DNA from: JAQGMO01 sp050954505 | GTDB lineage: Bacteria; Pseudomonadota; Gammaproteobacteria; Burkholderiales; Burkholderiaceae_D | Assembly (NCBI GenBank): GCA_050954505.1 | Contig: JBPBPY010000357.1 | Coordinates: 1 to 6,815, forward strand | Direction: 5' to 3' | DNA: 6,815 nucleotides | Part shown: positions 4,251 through 6,815 of the stretch, piece after piece | Position numbering within the stretch: the first letter of the stretch is position 1 | Layout: each line of letters starts with the position of its first letter | The notes under the pieces: generated by a model | Database searches by the model: none | What the model saw: only the letters and a program-made list of their open reading frames with translations | Told to the model about the DNA's origin: nothing | Made by a program: the position numbers and the translations under genes

Positions 4251-4886
4251 ATGGCAACTCAGACAATAACTCGCCTTTACGACAACCACGCCAATGCGGT
4301 TGAGGCAGTCCAGCAGTTAGAAGCCGCTGGTGTGCCACACTCCGAGATTAGCCTAGTGTCCAATGACGCTGAAGGCAGGCACGGCGCCCCAACTTCGACT
4401 GGCACTGCCACCGGCTTGACCTCTGGTGACCCTGACCAGGGTGCCGCAACTGGCGCCGGCACAGGCGCATCACTCGGTAGCGTATTGGGTGGTGGCGCGG
4501 GATTGCTCGCTGGCATCGGCGCGCTCGCCATCCCCGGAATTGGGCCGATTGTTGCGGCTGGTTGGCTTGTGGCGGCACTGACCGGCGCAGGCGTGGGCGC
4601 GGCGGCGGGCGGATTGGTGGGATCACTGACTGGCGCCGGCGTATCCGAAGCGGACGCACACCTTCATGCAGAAGGCGTCCGCCGCGGCGGCACGCTGGTC
4701 ACAGTGCGTAGCGACGAAACCCAAGCCGCACGTATCAACACCATTCTAGATGGCCGCATGCCCGTGGATCTTACTACCCGTCGGACAGAGTATGAAGCCG
4801 ATGGCTGGAAGCAATATGATTCCGCTGCGGCGCCTTATACCGCGGAGCAGCTGACGACCGAGCAGAAGCGCCGCGCCGTGTTGTAG
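4251..4886 (+). CDS. YflT-like general stress protein with glycine-rich hydrophobic insert
   Basis: The product has 211 aa. The ATG at 4251 has AGGA (4240-4243) 7 bases upstream. The N-terminus, TITRLYDNHANAVEAVQQLE (5-24) followed by AAGVPHSEISLVSND, matches the beta-alpha-beta start of the YflT/general stress family, named after a heat-induced Bacillus protein. Residues 64-130 are rich in Gly and Ala with GxxxG-like spacing and two hydrophobic stretches (about 83-103 and 104-128) that could insert in or coat a membrane. The family's second half resumes at 131-168: SEADAHLHAEGVRRGGTLVT, then VRSDETQAARINTILD. The final 40 residues are polar. Such proteins are, as known from the family, induced by general stress, but their biochemical role is unclear. 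No EcfG-type promoter is evident before it, so it probably shares transcription with the upstream gene. Confidence 0.85.
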   Translation: MATQTITRLYDNHANAVEAVQQLEAAGVPHSEISLVSNDAEGRHGAPTSTGTATGLTSGDPDQGAATGAGTGASLGSVLGGGAGLLAGIGALAIPGIGPIVAAGWLVAALTGAGVGAAAGGLVGSLTGAGVSEADAHLHAEGVRRGGTLVTVRSDETQAARINTILDGRMPVDLTTRRTEYEADGWKQYDSAAAPYTAEQLTTEQKRRAVL

Positions 4887-4902
4887 GTTAAGTTCCCAAA
4901 AA

Positions 4903-4940
4903 TGGTGGCCGGTATCGGTATGAAACAACGCCGGCCACCA
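4903..4940 (+). terminator. Hairpin after the YflT-like gene
   Basis: A 10-bp perfect stem (TGGTGGCCGG at 4903-4912 with 4931-4940) has an 18-base loop and lies 16 bases after the stop codon at 4886. It precedes the ATPase start by 26 bases. No T-tract follows, so termination strength is doubtful; it could also shape expression of the ATPase. Confidence 0.45.
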
Positions 4941-4966
4941 ATCGTGATCAGCTATTGAGGTCGGTT

Positions 4967-6460
4967 GTGCCAACGTCTTGCGGCGCCCAAGCCGCGTTCA
5001 AGCTCAATTCGTTGCCGCAGCATGCGTTTGCTCACTCCGGGTGGATACACGCGGAGCGGCAGGCACTGTTGTCGATGGCAAACCGCGGGCGACTACTCCT
5101 GCTAGGGCAGCCCGGGACCGGAAAATCGCTGCTTTTACGCAGTCTCTATCGGACCCTGACAAGCCAGGGCGTGAGTGTGCGTCATTTTAACAGCGGCGAT
5201 CCGCTCGGCAACTTGGCTACTCGGGATGTGCTGTTCATCGATGAGGCGGCCGCTTTGTCCGCATCTGAAACCGAGCAGATTTTCAATCTCCGCAACCCGA
5301 TTATCATGTGCGGCCTACCGAATTTGCCTGAGCGGCTATCACTATGTTCGGACACTTACCACTCCGTAACATTGGAGCCACTGGCGCCCGAAGAAGTGGC
5401 AAGGTTCGTCATTGCCCGCCTGCTCGAGAGCGGACATCCGCGAACGTTGTTCACGCCTGAGGCATTGATCGCGGTCGCCGGTCAGTCGAGTGGCTTGATG
5501 CGACTGGTCATCATCTTGGCAGGAGCGGCGACCTTCTTTGCTGAGCAACGCGGAGCGGTGAACGTGACTGCGGATGACGTCGCCGAGGCGGTGTCAATGC
5601 GGTCTGTCACGCCGGAGGAGCTGAAACAGCCAGCCGCGCTGGACATAAGAATTCAAACTAAGCGTATTGACGCACAAACGACCGAGATCAGACTACCGTG
5701 GCTCGGCCCAGCTGCCACTCGAGGATGGCATTGGCACCGCATCGCCGGCACGAGTGCCTTCGTATGTGCGTCTCTGGTGTTGATCGGCGCCACCGTCATG
5801 GCCGCGCTCCATCTCGATGCCGTCCCATCCTTGGCGTTGGGGGAAGTCCAGAGCCGATCACTGCCGCAGATGGCGAGTTCTGCTGAACCTGATATTGCAG
5901 CCTCCCCGGCAAGCCAGCTTACTTTGGCAGCGCCGATGCAACTGGCGGCAGCGTCACCGCCCTCGCAAGCTGACGCGACGTTATCACCTGCCATCGCACC
6001 GCCCTCCTTACCTGAAACCGGATGGGCCGAGGCTCGGACGTCACGCTTGGAAGACTCAAGTAAGGATATTGCAACCTTAGAGCTTTCGGCCCGACCGCAA
6101 ACGCCACTCAGTCGAGCAGACAATTCGGCTACGACACTTGCGTTTAACGGCCCGATCCTGAACGAGACCATGGGACAAGGTGGGCAACTTTCGCTCCAGC
6201 TGCGGATCCACGGCGAGCATGGTTTAGTGGATGCCGTTTTCCACGCTTCTAAAGGGCTGATTGGCTCCGGCGTGTTGACGGGCGACATCGGAAACAACGG
6301 TCAGATCACGCTGTTAGGCCGTCTTATGATGGGTCCGAACCCATACGATTGTATATTGAAGGCCTCCCTCAAGGGTGAACGACTGGTCGGCGCAGCCACG
6401 TTCGTTCGGGCCACTAGCGGAGTTGCAGCGCACAGCAGTTTCACACTGTCTCGACTTTGA
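4967..6460 (+). CDS. ExeA/GspA-like AAA ATPase with one membrane helix and a beta-rich C-terminal domain
   Basis: I choose the GTG at 4967 (497 aa) because GAGG (4957-4960) sits 6 bases before it; a TTG at 4955 would add four residues but overlaps that site. The ATPase domain has a Walker A motif GQPGTGKS (47-54), a Walker B VLFIDEA (88-94), and a sensor-1-like strand IIMCGLPNL (112-120). After these come a helical lid and a winged-helix-like part to about 220, as in the AAA_22 ATPases ExeA/GspA. One transmembrane helix follows at about 262-284, then a Pro/Ala/Ser-rich linker (285-390). The last 89 residues are beta-rich and contain GRLMMGPNPYDCILKASLKG and ATFVRATSG. In ExeA the periplasmic part binds peptidoglycan and helps assemble the type II secretin. 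Here that domain is replaced by one I cannot name. The N-terminus is shorter than in ExeA. No secretion genes are nearby, so the role is open. Confidence 0.88.
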   Translation: MPTSCGAQAAFKLNSLPQHAFAHSGWIHAERQALLSMANRGRLLLLGQPGTGKSLLLRSLYRTLTSQGVSVRHFNSGDPLGNLATRDVLFIDEAAALSASETEQIFNLRNPIIMCGLPNLPERLSLCSDTYHSVTLEPLAPEEVARFVIARLLESGHPRTLFTPEALIAVAGQSSGLMRLVIILAGAATFFAEQRGAVNVTADDVAEAVSMRSVTPEELKQPAALDIRIQTKRIDAQTTEIRLPWLGPAATRGWHWHRIAGTSAFVCASLVLIGATVMAALHLDAVPSLALGEVQSRSLPQMASSAEPDIAASPASQLTLAAPMQLAAASPPSQADATLSPAIAPPSLPETGWAEARTSRLEDSSKDIATLELSARPQTPLSRADNSATTLAFNGPILNETMGQGGQLSLQLRIHGEHGLVDAVFHASKGLIGSGVLTGDIGNNGQITLLGRLMMGPNPYDCILKASLKGERLVGAATFVRATSGVAAHSSFTLSRL

Positions 6461-6506
6461 ATGCCGACCCAAGATGATTTGGCTGATCATCGTGGCCCAG
6501 ACTAGT

Positions 6507-6543
6507 GGAACCCATCCTGGGATATGATCCCAGGATGGGTTCC
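6507..6543. terminator. Perfect 17-bp hairpin between convergent genes
   Basis: GGAACCCATCCTGGGAT (6507-6523) and its exact complement (6527-6543) enclose a 3-base loop. It lies 46 bases after the ATPase stop at 6460 and 3 bases beyond the lipoprotein stop, a typical place for a bidirectional terminator. Neither side has a clear T-run, but the stem is unusually long and perfect. Confidence 0.7.
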
Positions 6544-6546
6544 GTC

Positions 6547-6804
6547 TTAGTTCGTGGTGCCGAGCGCGCGGCTGACTGCGGTGCCGCGCGGGTTTTCGCG
6601 GGTGCCATCCGATTGGCTCGGATAGGCGCCAGACGTGTTGGTGCCGGCCGTGCGGTCGATAGCGCGGCTGGCTGCCGTCCCTGGCGGATTGCCAGGCGTG
6701 CCGTCCGGACGACCCGCAGTATTTAAGGGGTCACGTTGCGTGCAGGCAGCAAGGGCACAAAGAGCAAGCACTGCTACGCCGGCACGAAAATAGGAAGATG
6801 ACAT
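6547..6804 (-). CDS. Small lipoprotein built from NPPGTA repeats
   Basis: The product has 85 aa. I prefer the ATG at 6804 because GAGA (6812-6815) lies 7 bases upstream; an ATG two codons earlier (6810) directly abuts it. Residues 1-21 form a lipoprotein signal (RAGVAVLALCALAAC) with lipobox LAAC at 18-21, so Cys21 should be lipidated and the protein anchored to the inner or outer membrane; position 22 is Thr, not the Asp that retains proteins at the inner membrane in enterics. The mature part holds one full repeat, DGTPGNPPGTAASRAIDRTA (34-53) followed by GTNTSGAYPSQS, and a shorter one, DGTRENPRGTAVSRALGTTN (66-85). These match the C-terminal repeats of the protein at 3413-4171, and the pseudogene at 1871-2008. 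It converges on the ATPase gene. Small Pro/Gly/Thr lipoproteins of this kind have no known activity to me. Confidence 0.85.
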   Translation of the reverse strand: MSSSYFRAGVAVLALCALAACTQRDPLNTAGRPDGTPGNPPGTAASRAIDRTAGTNTSGAYPSQSDGTRENPRGTAVSRALGTTN

Positions 6805-6815
6805 AAGCATTTCTC

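Noticed and set aside
5653..6297. Minus-strand frame of 214 codons within the ATPase gene
   Set aside because: It is antisense to a well-supported ATPase, membrane helix and C-terminal domain, with no recognisable domain of its own.

Overview
The window looks like an accessory stretch of an alphaproteobacterial, probably sphingomonad, genome. The basis is GC-rich genes with Ala/Arg/Gly-rich products, sphingomonad-like serine recombinase and PemK/MazF-type sequences, and exported low-complexity proteins with NPPGTA repeats. The taxonomic call comes from remembered family resemblance, not a search. Two AT-rich genes (572-1195 and 2542-2823) differ sharply from their surroundings and look acquired.

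Left part (1-571), mostly minus strand: the 5' end of a PemK/MazF-type toxin gene runs off the left edge. It overlaps by 4 bases a start-less upstream reading frame (135-284) that looks like the remnant of a coupled gene. Next come a hairpin terminator and a degenerate tRNA-like gene with its candidate promoter, then a near-perfect 16+16 base palindrome in front of the divergent AT-rich gene at 572-1195.

Middle (1196-3412): a serine recombinase gene on the minus strand has a 13-bp tandem duplication across its start and an unusual C-terminal tail. Directly behind its 5' end lies an unannotated, decayed copy (about 1871-2008, minus) of the 3' end of the repeat lipoprotein gene found at the far right of the window. 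Then come a small exported charged protein (2141-2476), a second AT-rich orphan (2542-2823), and about 590 bases without a convincing gene but with several small inverted and direct repeats.

Right part (3413-6815): three genes in a row on the plus strand. They encode an exported repeat protein with a PepSY-like central segment, a YflT-like stress protein with a glycine-rich hydrophobic insert, and an ExeA/GspA-like AAA ATPase anchored by one transmembrane helix with a beta-rich C-terminal domain. Strong GC-rich hairpins separate them. A convergent minus-strand gene encodes a small lipoprotein built from the same NPPGTA repeat as the first gene. The theme is envelope and stress, but no pathway can be assigned.

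The most notable points are the NPPGTA/DRT repeat family present as two genes plus one pseudogene within 5 kb, the truncated toxin gene and its coupled relic, the odd tRNA, and the ATPase with its uncharacterised C-terminal domain. I see no CRISPR array, rRNA or complete insertion sequence.
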